Below, piece after piece: positions 16,343 through 24,394 of a stretch of 64,000 bases of DNA. Position 1 is the first letter of the stretch. Each line of letters starts with the position of its first letter. Origin of the DNA: Streptomyces sp. NBC_00464 (GTDB lineage Bacteria > Actinomycetota > Actinomycetes > Streptomycetales > Streptomycetaceae); NCBI RefSeq assembly GCF_036013915.1, contig NZ_CP107899.1:4898001-4962000 (forward strand), written 5' to 3'. Under the pieces are notes generated by a model, which saw only the letters and a list, made by a program, of their open reading frames with translations, ran no database searches and had not been told where the DNA came from. The position numbers were made by a program, and so were the translations under genes.

Positions 16343-17776
16343 ATGGCAACGGCGCCCAGCGTCTCGTACTCGATGACGGTCAGGCTGGAGGTGCCCGCGA
16401 GCGGCACAGCGGTCTCCCAGCTCACCACGGCCGTGGAGTCCTCCGGCGGTTCGGTCACCGGCCTCGACGTGACCGCTTCCGGCCACGACAAGCTGCGGAT
16501 CGACGTCACGATCGCGGCCTCCTCCACCTCGCACGCCGACGAGATCGTCGAGGGTCTGCGCGACATCGAGGGCGTCATCCTCGGCAAGGTGTCCGACCGT
16601 ACGTTCCTGATGCACCTCGGCGGCAAGATCGAGATGCAGTCGAAGCATCCCATCCGCAACCGTGACGACCTCTCGATGATCTACACCCCGGGCGTGGCCC
16701 GGGTCTGCATGGCGATCGCCGAGAACCCCGAGGACGCCCGGCGCCTCACCATCAAGCGCAACTCCGTCGCAGTCGTGACGGACGGCTCCGCGGTGCTCGG
16801 CCTCGGCAACATCGGCCCGATGGCCGCCCTCCCCGTCATGGAGGGCAAGGCGGCCCTCTTCAAGCGCTTCGCCGGCATCGACGCCTGGCCGATCTGCCTG
16901 GACACCCAGGACACCGACGCGATCGTCGAGATCGTCAAGGCGATCGCCCCCGGCTTCGCGGGCATCAACCTGGAGGACATCTCCGCGCCGCGCTGCTTCG
17001 AGATCGAGGCCCGGCTGCGCGAGGCCCTGGACATCCCCGTCTTCCACGACGACCAGCACGGCACCGCCATCGTCGTCCTGGCCTCGCTGACCAACGCCCT
17101 GCGCGTGGTGGGCAAGGGAATCGGGGACGTACGGGTCGTCATGTCCGGTGCCGGAGCGGCCGGTACGGCCATCCTGAAGCTGCTCATCGCCGCGGGCGTC
17201 AAGCACGCGGTCGTCGCCGACATCCACGGTGTGGTGCACGCCGGCCGTGAGGACCTGGTCTCCGCCGACGCCGACTCGCCGCTGCGCTGGATCGCCGACA
17301 ACACCAACCCCGAGTCCGTCACGGGCACCCTCAAGCAGGCCGTGGTGGGCGCCGACGTCTTCATCGGCGTCTCGGCCCCGAACGTGCTGGACGGCGACGA
17401 TGTCGCGGCCATGGCCGACGGTGCGATCGTGTTCGCGCTCGCGAACCCGGACCCCGAGGTCGACCCGGCGATCGCGCGCCGGACCGCGGCGGTCGTGGCC
17501 ACCGGCCGCTCGGACTTCCCCAACCAGATCAATAACGTCCTGGTCTTCCCCGGCGTCTTCCGCGGGCTGCTGGACGCTCAGTCCCGCACCGTCAACACGG
17601 AGATGATGCTCGCCGCCGCGCGCGCCCTCGCCGACGTGGTCGCCGAGGACGAGGTGAACGCGAACTACATCATCCCGTCGGTCTTCAACGACAAGGTCGC
17701 CGGAGCGGTCGCGGGAGCCGTCCGGGAGGCCGCGAAGGCGGCCGGTGCGGCTGTGACGGGCCCCACGTCCGTCTGA
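16343..17776 (+). CDS. ACT-domain malic enzyme (probably NAD-dependent)
   Basis: Oxidative decarboxylation of malate to pyruvate, feeding pyruvate and reducing power from the TCA cycle. It has 477 residues. Residues 1-95 form an ACT-like regulatory domain (YSMTVRLEVPASGTAVSQLT). The catalytic part has IYTPGVARVC, the malate/metal region INLEDISAPRCFEIE with VFHDDQHGTAIV, and the nucleotide-binding SGAGAAGTAIL (about 268-278). The ATG at 16343 follows GAAGGA by 8 bp. The S. coelicolor orthologue SCO2951 is recalled as the NAD-linked enzyme; cofactor choice cannot be read safely here. Confidence 0.93.
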   Translation: MATAPSVSYSMTVRLEVPASGTAVSQLTTAVESSGGSVTGLDVTASGHDKLRIDVTIAASSTSHADEIVEGLRDIEGVILGKVSDRTFLMHLGGKIEMQSKHPIRNRDDLSMIYTPGVARVCMAIAENPEDARRLTIKRNSVAVVTDGSAVLGLGNIGPMAALPVMEGKAALFKRFAGIDAWPICLDTQDTDAIVEIVKAIAPGFAGINLEDISAPRCFEIEARLREALDIPVFHDDQHGTAIVVLASLTNALRVVGKGIGDVRVVMSGAGAAGTAILKLLIAAGVKHAVVADIHGVVHAGREDLVSADADSPLRWIADNTNPESVTGTLKQAVVGADVFIGVSAPNVLDGDDVAAMADGAIVFALANPDPEVDPAIARRTAAVVATGRSDFPNQINNVLVFPGVFRGLLDAQSRTVNTEMMLAAARALADVVAEDEVNANYIIPSVFNDKVAGAVAGAVREAAKAAGAAVTGPTSV

Positions 17777-18119
17777 TATCCGGCGCGTCGCGGGTCGCGG
17801 CGCCCCAAACGCCCCTTTAGGGTGGGCGGGCGACGCGTCCCGTAGAGCCCCGCATCAGGTGCGGACCGCTTTTGGGGAGTCGACGGAACGTCACCATGAC
17901 GAGGCAGTGGTGCTTTTCGTGTGACTCCGGAGGGTGCCGGATTGGCTTTCCCGCCGCAGGTGGGGGCAGGATGCTTTCCCAAGGACTTCGTCCGGGGGAG
18001 ACCCCACGGGGCGCGAAGGTCTAAAAAAACGGACCCGGGTCCGGGGACTGTCCGAGGGCCCTGGCAGCATCGGCTTCGATCTCACGCCTCACAGGCAAGA
18101 AGAACACGGGAGTAACAAC
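17777..18119. other. Gene-free stretch before hupA with repeat-like sequence
   Basis: Contains a weak hairpin at about 17808-17832 that may end the malic enzyme message. It also holds a hairpin-forming GC stretch ending in GGGGAGACCCCA (about 17995-18007), resembling the segment inserted in the 3181-3385 repeat. A perfect 14-bp palindrome CGGACCCGGGTCCG lies at 18030-18043 after a run of seven A. The hupA promoter should lie here, but boxes are not clear. Confidence 0.45.
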
Positions 18120-18401
18120 ATGAACCGCAGTGAGCTGGTGGCCGCCCTGGCCGACCGCGCCGAGGTGACTCGCAAGGACGCCGACGCCGTGCTGGCCGCG
18201 CTCGCCGAGACCGTCGGTGAGATCGTCGCCAAGGGCGACGAGAAGGTCACCATCCCCGGCTTCCTGACCTTCGAGCGCACCCACCGTGCCGCTCGCACCG
18301 CTCGTAACCCGCAGACCGGCGACCCGATCAACATCCCGGCCGGCTACAGCGTGAAGGTCTCCGCGGGCTCGAAGCTCAAGGAAGCCGCCAAGGGCAAGTA
18401 A
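18120..18401 (+). CDS. hupA: HU-family nucleoid protein HupA
   Basis: A 93-residue histone-like DNA-bending protein that compacts the nucleoid. It starts MNRSELVAALADRAEVTRKD and has the HU signature GFLTFERTHRAARTARNPQT and the DNA-binding arm tip INIPAGYSVKVSAGSKLK. It has no lysine-rich tail, so this is the short vegetative HupA rather than the long HupS form. The ATG at 18120 has only a weak ribosome site. It sits alone with its own terminator and is convergent with murA. Confidence 0.97.
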   Translation: MNRSELVAALADRAEVTRKDADAVLAALAETVGEIVAKGDEKVTIPGFLTFERTHRAARTARNPQTGDPINIPAGYSVKVSAGSKLKEAAKGK

Positions 18402-18416
18402 GACCCTGGGCACGAC

Positions 18417-18452
18417 GAAGGGCGGTCACCCCGACCAGGGTGGCCGCCCTTC
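18417..18452. terminator. Terminator between hupA and murA
   Basis: A perfect stem AAGGGCGGTCACCC / GGGTGGCCGCCCTT closes a 6-base loop. G.U-tolerant pairing on either strand lets it end both convergent messages. Confidence 0.85.
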
Positions 18453-18528
18453 GGCGTACGGGCCGCAGAACGCCGTTCCGGGCCTCGGAAGAGGCAGTCC
18501 CGGGGGCGCTGGGCCCCCGGGAGCGTCC

Positions 18529-19869
18529 TCAGACCAGTGAACCGCCCGGCAGCTCCACCTTGGCGCCGAGCTTCTCCAGCTTGTCCATGAAGTTCTCGTA
18601 GCCGCGGTTGATCAGGTCGATCCCGTGCACCCGGGACGTCCCCTGGGCCGCCAGGGCGGCGATCAGGTACGAGAAACCGCCGCGCAGGTCCGGGATGACC
18701 AGATCCGCGCCCTGCAGCTTCGTCGGCCCGGAGACGACCGCGGAGTGCAGGAAGTTGCGCTGGCCGAAGCGGCAGTCGCTGCCGCCCAGGCACTCGCGGT
18801 AGAGCTGGATGTGCGCGCCCATCTGGTTGAGCGCCGAGGTAAAGCCGAGCCGCGACTCGTACACCGTCTCGTGCACGATCGACAGACCGGCGGCCTGCGT
18901 CAGCGCCACGACCAGCGGCTGCTGCCAGTCGGTCTGGAAGCCGGGGTGCACGTCCGTCTCCAGCGCGATGGCGTTCAGCGCGCCGCCCGGGTGCCAGAAG
19001 CGGATGCCCTCGTCGTCGATCTCGAAGGCGCCGCCGACCCGGCGGAAGGTGTTCAGGAACGTCATCATCGACCGCTGCTGGGCGCCGCGGACGTAGATGT
19101 TGCCCTCGGTCGCAAGCGCCGCGGACGCCCAGGAGGCGGCCTCCAGGCGGTCCGGGATCGCCCGGTGCGTGTAACCGTCGAGACGGTCGACACCGGTGAT
19201 CCGGATGGTCCGGTCGGTGTCCATGGAGATGATCGCGCCCATCTTCTGCAGTACGCAGATGAGGTCCTCGATCTCCGGCTCCACGGCCGCGTTGGACAGC
19301 TCGGTGACACCCTCGGCGAGCACCGCGGTCAGCAGCACCTGCTCGGTCGAGCCGACCGAGGGGTACGGCAGCCGGATCTTGGTGCCGCGCAGCCGCTGCG
19401 GGGCCTCCAGATACTGGCCGTCCGCCCGCTTCTCGATCGTCGCGCCGAACTGGCGCAGCACGTCGAAGTGGAAGTCGATCGGCCGGCCGCCGATGTCGCA
19501 GCCGCCGAGACCCGGGATGAACGCATGGCCCAGCCGGTGCAGCAGCGGGCCGCAGAAGAGGATCGGAATGCGCGACGAGCCCGCGTGGGCGTCGATGTCG
19601 GCGACGTTCGCACTCTCGACATGAGTGGGGTCGAGGATCAGCTCACCCGGTTCGTCACCCGGACGGACCGTCACGCCGTGCAGCTGCAGCAGCCCGCGCA
19701 CCACCCGCACGTCGCGGATGTCGGGCACGTTGCGCAGTCGGCTGGGCCCGCTGCCGAGCAGCGCGGCGACCATTGCCTTCGGCACCAGGTTCTTGGCGCC
19801 TCGGACGCGGATCTCGCCCTCCAGCGGGGTTCCGCCGTGGACAAGCAGGACATCGTCTGTGCCGGTCAT
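18529..19869 (-). CDS. murA: UDP-N-acetylglucosamine 1-carboxyvinyltransferase
   Basis: First committed step of peptidoglycan synthesis: phosphoenolpyruvate is added to UDP-GlcNAc in the cytoplasm. It has 446 residues and starts at ATG 19869. The active-site loop carries the PEP-binding cysteine in GGCDIGGRPIDFHF (C124), the fosfomycin target; mycobacteria carry Asp there. It opens with the family pattern LEGEIRVRGAKNLVPKAM, and DIDAHAGSSRIPILFCGPLL lies ahead of the loop. It is convergent with hupA. Several Streptomyces have a second murA, so the copy number cannot be judged here. Confidence 0.96.
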   Translation of the reverse strand: MTGTDDVLLVHGGTPLEGEIRVRGAKNLVPKAMVAALLGSGPSRLRNVPDIRDVRVVRGLLQLHGVTVRPGDEPGELILDPTHVESANVADIDAHAGSSRIPILFCGPLLHRLGHAFIPGLGGCDIGGRPIDFHFDVLRQFGATIEKRADGQYLEAPQRLRGTKIRLPYPSVGSTEQVLLTAVLAEGVTELSNAAVEPEIEDLICVLQKMGAIISMDTDRTIRITGVDRLDGYTHRAIPDRLEAASWASAALATEGNIYVRGAQQRSMMTFLNTFRRVGGAFEIDDEGIRFWHPGGALNAIALETDVHPGFQTDWQQPLVVALTQAAGLSIVHETVYESRLGFTSALNQMGAHIQLYRECLGGSDCRFGQRNFLHSAVVSGPTKLQGADLVIPDLRGGFSYLIAALAAQGTSRVHGIDLINRGYENFMDKLEKLGAKVELPGGSLV

Positions 19870-20144
19870 GAATCTCGCGTTCCGGAGTGGTCGGGCAGGG
19901 GGCCAACCGAAAGGGTAATGGCCCGGCACCCCCCTTCCATAAGAGAGCGGGGGGTGTACGAACGTCATGAATCCGCCACAACACGCTCTGCTGCCGGGAT
20001 CTTGCGGAGGGTTACCGTCCGGATGAGCGGCCCGGCCGTGCGCTCCTTGTGCATCCGTGCGCCCTGAGCTGCGCTCGGGCACCCTGGGCGATCAGGGAGT
20101 CACTTGGCCCCCGCGAACGCCGAAGATGCGGGATCATTTCTGCC

Positions 20145-20705
20145 ATGACGGAGGTGTCCTCGCTCACAGGGCGACTGCTCGTGGCCACACCCGCCCTCGC
20201 CGACCCGAATTTCGACCGTGCGGTGGTGCTGCTCCTCGACCACGACGAGGAGGGCTCGCTCGGCGTGGTCCTGAACCGCCCGACCCCGGTCGGCGTCGGT
20301 GACATCCTCGCGTCCTGGGCGGAGCTGACCGGTGAGCCGGACGTCGTCTTCCAGGGCGGCCCCGTCTCGCTGGACTCGGCGCTCGGTGTGGCGGTGATCC
20401 CCGGCGACGAGGGCCCCCTGGGCTGGCGCCGGGTGTACGGGGCGATCGGTCTGGTGGACCTGGAGACGCCCCCTGAGCTGCTGGCCGCGGCCCTCGGCTC
20501 GCTGCGGATCTTCGCCGGTTACGCGGGCTGGGGCCCCGGCCAGCTGGAGACGGAACTGTCCGAGGGTGCCTGGTACGTCGTCGAGTCGGAACCCGGCGAT
20601 GTCTCCTCGCCCCGCCCGGAAAGTCTCTGGCGGGCGGTCCTGCGCCGTCAGCGCAGCGAACTGGCCATGATCGCCACGTATCCGGACGACCCTTCGCTGA
20701 ACTGA
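20145..20705 (+). CDS. YqgE/AlgH family protein (DUF179)
   Basis: A 186-residue cytoplasmic protein with the family pattern: LLVATPALADPNFDRAVVLL at the start, GVVLNRPTPVGV, the FQGGPVSLDSALGV turn and FAGYAGWGPGQLETEL. The fold is known but the biochemical role is not settled. ATG 20145 is the obvious start of homology; the frame is open 96 bp further upstream without family sequence. It is divergent from murA with about 275 bp between starts. Confidence 0.92.
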   Translation: MTEVSSLTGRLLVATPALADPNFDRAVVLLLDHDEEGSLGVVLNRPTPVGVGDILASWAELTGEPDVVFQGGPVSLDSALGVAVIPGDEGPLGWRRVYGAIGLVDLETPPELLAAALGSLRIFAGYAGWGPGQLETELSEGAWYVVESEPGDVSSPRPESLWRAVLRRQRSELAMIATYPDDPSLN

Positions 20706-20734
20706 TGCCGGGTCTTTCAGTACGCTTGGCGGTT

Positions 20735-21028
20735 ATGAGCACTCTTGAGCCCGAGCGCGGGTCAGGCACCGGAACCCTCGTGGAGCCGACACCACAGGTG
20801 TCGAACGGCGACGGCGACCACGAGCGCTACGCCCATTACGTCCAGAAGGACAAGATCATGGCGAGTGCCCTGGAGGGCACCCCCGTGGTCGCGCTGTGCG
20901 GCAAGGTCTGGGTACCGGGGCGTGACCCCAAGAAGTACCCGGTCTGCCCCATGTGCAAGGAGATCTACGAGTCCATGGGCGCCGGCGGCGACAAGGACAA
21001 GGGCAAGGGCGGCAAGGACAAGAAGTAG
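20735..21028 (+). CDS. DUF3039 protein with zinc-ribbon-like cysteines
   Basis: A 97-residue protein typical of Actinobacteria. Residues 35-80 hold the domain (ERYAHYVQKDKIMASALEGT) with three cysteines in LCGKVW and YPVCPMCKEIYE, which could bind a metal. A lysine/glycine tail (DKGKGGKDKK) ends it. The function is unknown. It follows the YqgE-like gene by 29 bp and is probably cotranscribed, with a strong terminator after it. Confidence 0.88.
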   Translation: MSTLEPERGSGTGTLVEPTPQVSNGDGDHERYAHYVQKDKIMASALEGTPVVALCGKVWVPGRDPKKYPVCPMCKEIYESMGAGGDKDKGKGGKDKK

Positions 21029-21056
21029 TCCCACCCGCACCACCGGACAGCCCGGG

Positions 21057-21100
21057 AGAGCCCCCGGGGCACGCAGTCGCGTGCCCCGGGGGCTCTTCTT
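21057..21100 (+). terminator. Strong terminator after DUF3039 gene
   Basis: The stem AGAGCCCCCGGGGCACGC pairs with its exact complement across an AGTC loop, followed by TTCTT. Confidence 0.93.
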
Positions 21101-21146
21101 CGTGCGCGGCCGCCGGCGTTGCACGGGCTGCTCCCGACGGTCACAG

Positions 21147-21162
21147 AGTGGTGGAGACCACT
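21147..21162 (+). promoter_or_regulatory. DasR-responsive-element-like operator
   Basis: AGTGGTGGAGACCACT is a perfect inverted repeat of AGTGGT around GGAG. It matches the recalled dre consensus AGTGGTCTAGACCACT at 14 of 16 positions. It lies 96 bp before an amino-sugar-type ABC operon, where a GlcN-6-P-responsive repressor is expected. Confidence 0.65.
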
Positions 21163-21216
21163 TGTCGGCGACCTGGTCCGGACCTACCCTCCTGCAAGTT
21201 GTGCAGAACGAAACGA

Positions 21217-21237
21217 GCGTTGCGCATGCTGCAACGC
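21217..21237 (+). promoter_or_regulatory. Inverted repeat just before the sugar-binding protein gene
   Basis: GCGTTGC and GCAACGC, perfect 7-bp arms around GCATGCT, end 20 bp before the start codon. A smaller CTGCA-N5-TGCAG repeat lies at about 21192-21206. Possible second operator; no regulator is identified. Confidence 0.35.
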
Positions 21238-21257
21238 CTACCGGTAGGGGTTCCCGG

Positions 21258-22565
21258 ATGAAGATTTCTGCCCGAATTGCCGCCCCGGCCGCGGCCCTTG
21301 TGCTGGCCGGCCTGACCGCCACCGCCTGCGGAGCGCCGCAGACCTCCGACAACGGCGCCAAGAGCGACGAGAAGACCGGCACGCTGCGCGTCTGGCTGTT
21401 CCAGGAGGTCGGCAACAAGCCCAAGGAGAAGGTCGTCGACGCCGCGGTCGCCGGCTTCGGGAAGACCCACAAGGGCGCGAAGGTCGAGATCGAGTACATA
21501 CCCGTCGAGACCCGCGCCCAGCGCGTCAAGGCCGCGTTCAACGACCCCAAGAGCGCCCCCGACCTCATCGAGTACGGCAACACGGACACCGCCGGCTACG
21601 TCAAGGACGGCGGACTGGCCGATGTGAGCACGGAGTTCGCCGCCTGGGACGAGGCCAAGGACACCGACCCGACCGCCAGGCAGTCGGTGACGGTCGACGG
21701 CAAGGTCTACGGGGCCCCGCTCTTCGTCGGCGTACGGGCGCTGTACTACCGCACCGACGTCTTCGCGGAGCTGGGGATCAAGGCCCCCAAGTCCCAGGCC
21801 GAACTGATCTCCACCGCAAGGAAGATCCACCGGAAGAAGCCGGACCTGTACGGGCTCGCGGTCGGCGGCGCGTACACCTACGGCGCGATGCCCTTCATCT
21901 GGGCCAACGGCGGCGAACTGGCCGACGGGAGCGCCTCCTCGTACAAGGCGGCCATCAACAGCGACAAGGCACGCAAGGGCATCGAGGCCTACACCTCGCT
22001 CTTCGGCGACACCAACTGCCCGGCCGCCAAGTGCGCCGCCATGGGCGGCAACGCGACCGTCACCGCCTTCGCCGCCGGCAAGGCCGCGATGGCCATCGGC
22101 GGCGACTTCAGCCACACGGCCGTCGAGGCAGGCACGGTGAAGGGCAAGTACGCGGTCGTGCCGCTGCCGGGAGTGGCCGAGGGCTCCGTCGCCCCGGCGT
22201 TCGCGGGCGGGAACAACATCGGCGTACTGAAGAGCAGCGCGCACCGCACGCTGGCCGTCGACCTGATGAAGGCGCTGACCGGCAAGGCGACCCAGGCCAG
22301 GATGTTCGACGCGATGGGCTTCCTGCCGACGTACACGGACGTGCGGGCCGATGCGGCGAAGCGGGAGCCGTTCGTGGAGCCGTTCGTCGAAACACTCGGC
22401 GCGGGCGCCAGGTTCGTGCCCGCCTCGCCGGCCTGGGGGCAGATCGACTCCTCGCTGATCCTGCCGACGATGTTCCAGGAGATCGTCAGCGGCCGTAAGG
22501 ACGTGGCGAAGGCCTCGGACGACGCGGCGAAGAAGATGGACGCGGCGTTCGCCGACGCGGGCTGA
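21258..22565 (+). CDS. Sugar ABC transporter substrate-binding lipoprotein
   Basis: A 435-residue extracellular solute-binding protein, family 1. The lipoprotein signal ends TATACGAPQ (Cys24), anchoring it outside. Binding-protein hallmarks are GTLRVWLFQE, PDLIEYGNTDTAGYV and AAMAIGGDFSHT. An extra cysteine pair (NCPAAKC) may form a disulfide. It is the first gene of a set with two permeases and a hexosaminidase, 2-4 bp apart or overlapping, so the ligand is likely an N-acetylglucosamine-containing oligosaccharide. No ATPase gene is included; Streptomyces sugar importers commonly share MsiK. Confidence 0.92.
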   Translation: MKISARIAAPAAALVLAGLTATACGAPQTSDNGAKSDEKTGTLRVWLFQEVGNKPKEKVVDAAVAGFGKTHKGAKVEIEYIPVETRAQRVKAAFNDPKSAPDLIEYGNTDTAGYVKDGGLADVSTEFAAWDEAKDTDPTARQSVTVDGKVYGAPLFVGVRALYYRTDVFAELGIKAPKSQAELISTARKIHRKKPDLYGLAVGGAYTYGAMPFIWANGGELADGSASSYKAAINSDKARKGIEAYTSLFGDTNCPAAKCAAMGGNATVTAFAAGKAAMAIGGDFSHTAVEAGTVKGKYAVVPLPGVAEGSVAPAFAGGNNIGVLKSSAHRTLAVDLMKALTGKATQARMFDAMGFLPTYTDVRADAAKREPFVEPFVETLGAGARFVPASPAWGQIDSSLILPTMFQEIVSGRKDVAKASDDAAKKMDAAFADAG

Positions 22566-22567
22566 CG

Positions 22568-23545
22568 ATGACGGCCAACAGCACGGCGTACAAAGCGCCG
22601 CCCCCCGTACCCGGAACGGACGCTCCCCCTCCGCGCCCGCTCCGGCGCCGCCGCCCGGCCTCACCGGCCGGGCGGCCGGGCTGGACCCCCTGGCTCTATC
22701 TGCTGCCCGCACTCGTCCTGATCGGCGGGCTGCTGGTCTACCCGATCTACCAACTGGGCCTGATCTCCTTCCTGGAGTACACCCAGGCCCAGGTCAGCGG
22801 TGGTGAGCCGGCCACCTTCCAGGGCTTCGGCAACTACGCGACGCTCTTCCACGACAGCCAGTTCTGGCAGGTGCTCCTGGCCACCGTGGTCTTCGCCGCG
22901 GCCTGCGTACTGGCGACCCTGCTGACCGGCTGCGCGCTGGCCGTCCTGCTGACCCGGGTGCGGGCCGTGCCGCGGCTCGCGCTGATGATGGCCGCGCTCG
23001 GCGCCTGGGCGACCCCGGCGATCACCGGCTCGACCGTCTGGGTCTTCCTCTTCGACGCCGACTTCGGGCCGGTCAACCGGGTGCTGGGGCTCGGTGACCA
23101 CTCCTGGACGTACGGGCGCTACAGCGCCTTCGCGCTGGTGCTCCTCGAAGTCCTGTGGTGCTCGTTCCCGTTCGTGATGGTGACCGTGTACGCGGGCATC
23201 CGGGCGATCCCCACCGAAGTCCTGGAGGCGGCCGCGCTGGACGGGGCCTCGCAGTGGCGGATCTGGCGGTCGGTCATGGCGCCGATGCTGCGGCCGATCC
23301 TGGTCGTCGTCACCATCCAGTCGGTCATCTGGGACTTCAAGGTCTTCACCCAGATCTACGTCATGACCAACGGCGGCGGCATCGCGGGCCAGAACCTGGT
23401 GCTCAACGTGTACGCGTACCAGAAGGCGTTCGCGTCCTCGCAGTACAGCCTCGGCTCCGCGATCGGTGTCGTGATGCTGGTGATCCTGCTGGCCGTCACG
23501 CTTGTCCATCTGCGCCTGGTGCGGCGCCAGGGGGAGGAACTGTGA
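22568..23545 (+). CDS. Sugar ABC transporter permease (MalF type)
   Basis: A 325-residue inner membrane protein with about six membrane segments after a Pro/Arg-rich cytoplasmic start. The EAA loop that docks the ATPase reads EVLEAAALDGASQWRIWRSV at about residues 217-236. It begins 2 bp after the binding-protein stop and overlaps the next permease by 4 bases. Confidence 0.93.
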   Translation: MTANSTAYKAPPPVPGTDAPPPRPLRRRRPASPAGRPGWTPWLYLLPALVLIGGLLVYPIYQLGLISFLEYTQAQVSGGEPATFQGFGNYATLFHDSQFWQVLLATVVFAAACVLATLLTGCALAVLLTRVRAVPRLALMMAALGAWATPAITGSTVWVFLFDADFGPVNRVLGLGDHSWTYGRYSAFALVLLEVLWCSFPFVMVTVYAGIRAIPTEVLEAAALDGASQWRIWRSVMAPMLRPILVVVTIQSVIWDFKVFTQIYVMTNGGGIAGQNLVLNVYAYQKAFASSQYSLGSAIGVVMLVILLAVTLVHLRLVRRQGEEL

Positions 23546-24390
23546 GCCTGCCGACCCTGTTGCGCGTCCGCCGGCCCGGCCGGCTCGCCGCCGAGGCCGC
23601 GGCCCTGCTGATCGCCGCCGCCGTCGCCTTCCCGCTGTACTGGATGGTGCTCTCCGCCATCAAACCGGCGGGCGAGATCCAGTCCGCGCACCCGCGCCCG
23701 TGGACGCTGTCGCCGTCCCTGGACTCCTTCCGCCGGGTCTTCCAGCAGCAGGACTTCGGGCGCTACTTCCTCAACAGCCTGCTCGTCGCCGGCACGGTCG
23801 TCGTGGTCTCCGCGCTGGTCGCCTTCCTGGCGGCCACGGCGGTGACCCGGTTCCGGTTCCGCTTCCGGACCACTCTGCTGATCATGTTCCTGGTCGCGCA
23901 GATGGTGCCGGTCGAGGCGCTGACCATCCCGCTGTTCTTCCTGATGCGGGACTTCGGCCAGCTGAACACGCTCGGTTCGCTGATCCTGCCGCACCTGGCC
24001 TTCTCGCTGCCGTTCGCGATCTGGATGCTGCGGGGCTTCGTCAAGGCCGTCCCGGAGGCCCTGGAGGAGGCCGCGTACATCGACGGGGCGAGCCGTACCC
24101 GCTTCCTGTGGCAGATCCTCTTCCCGCTGGTCTTCCCGGGACTGGTCGCGACCAGCGTCTTCTCGTTCATCTCGACCTGGAACGACTTCCTGTTCGCGAA
24201 GTCCTTCCTCATCAGCGACACCTCCCAGTCGACGCTCCCGATGGCGCTGCTGGTCTTCTTCAAACCCGACGAAAACGACTGGGGAGGGATCATGGCAGCC
24301 TCGACGGTGATGACCGTTCCCGTGCTGGTCTTCTTCGTACTCGTACAGCGACGCCTGGTCTCGGGACTGGGCGGAGCGGTTAAGGACTGA
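23542..24390 (+). CDS. Sugar ABC transporter permease (MalG type)
   Basis: A 282-residue permease starting at GTG 23542, which overlaps the previous stop (GTGA). It has six membrane segments and the EAA loop EALEEAAYIDGASRTRFLWQ. The conserved end LVSGLGGAVKD, in which GG-x-KD is the MalG-type C-terminal signature, is present. It pairs with the MalF-type permease to form the channel. Confidence 0.94.
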   Translation: MSLPTLLRVRRPGRLAAEAAALLIAAAVAFPLYWMVLSAIKPAGEIQSAHPRPWTLSPSLDSFRRVFQQQDFGRYFLNSLLVAGTVVVVSALVAFLAATAVTRFRFRFRTTLLIMFLVAQMVPVEALTIPLFFLMRDFGQLNTLGSLILPHLAFSLPFAIWMLRGFVKAVPEALEEAAYIDGASRTRFLWQILFPLVFPGLVATSVFSFISTWNDFLFAKSFLISDTSQSTLPMALLVFFKPDENDWGGIMAASTVMTVPVLVFFVLVQRRLVSGLGGAVKD

Positions 24391-24394
24391 CGAC

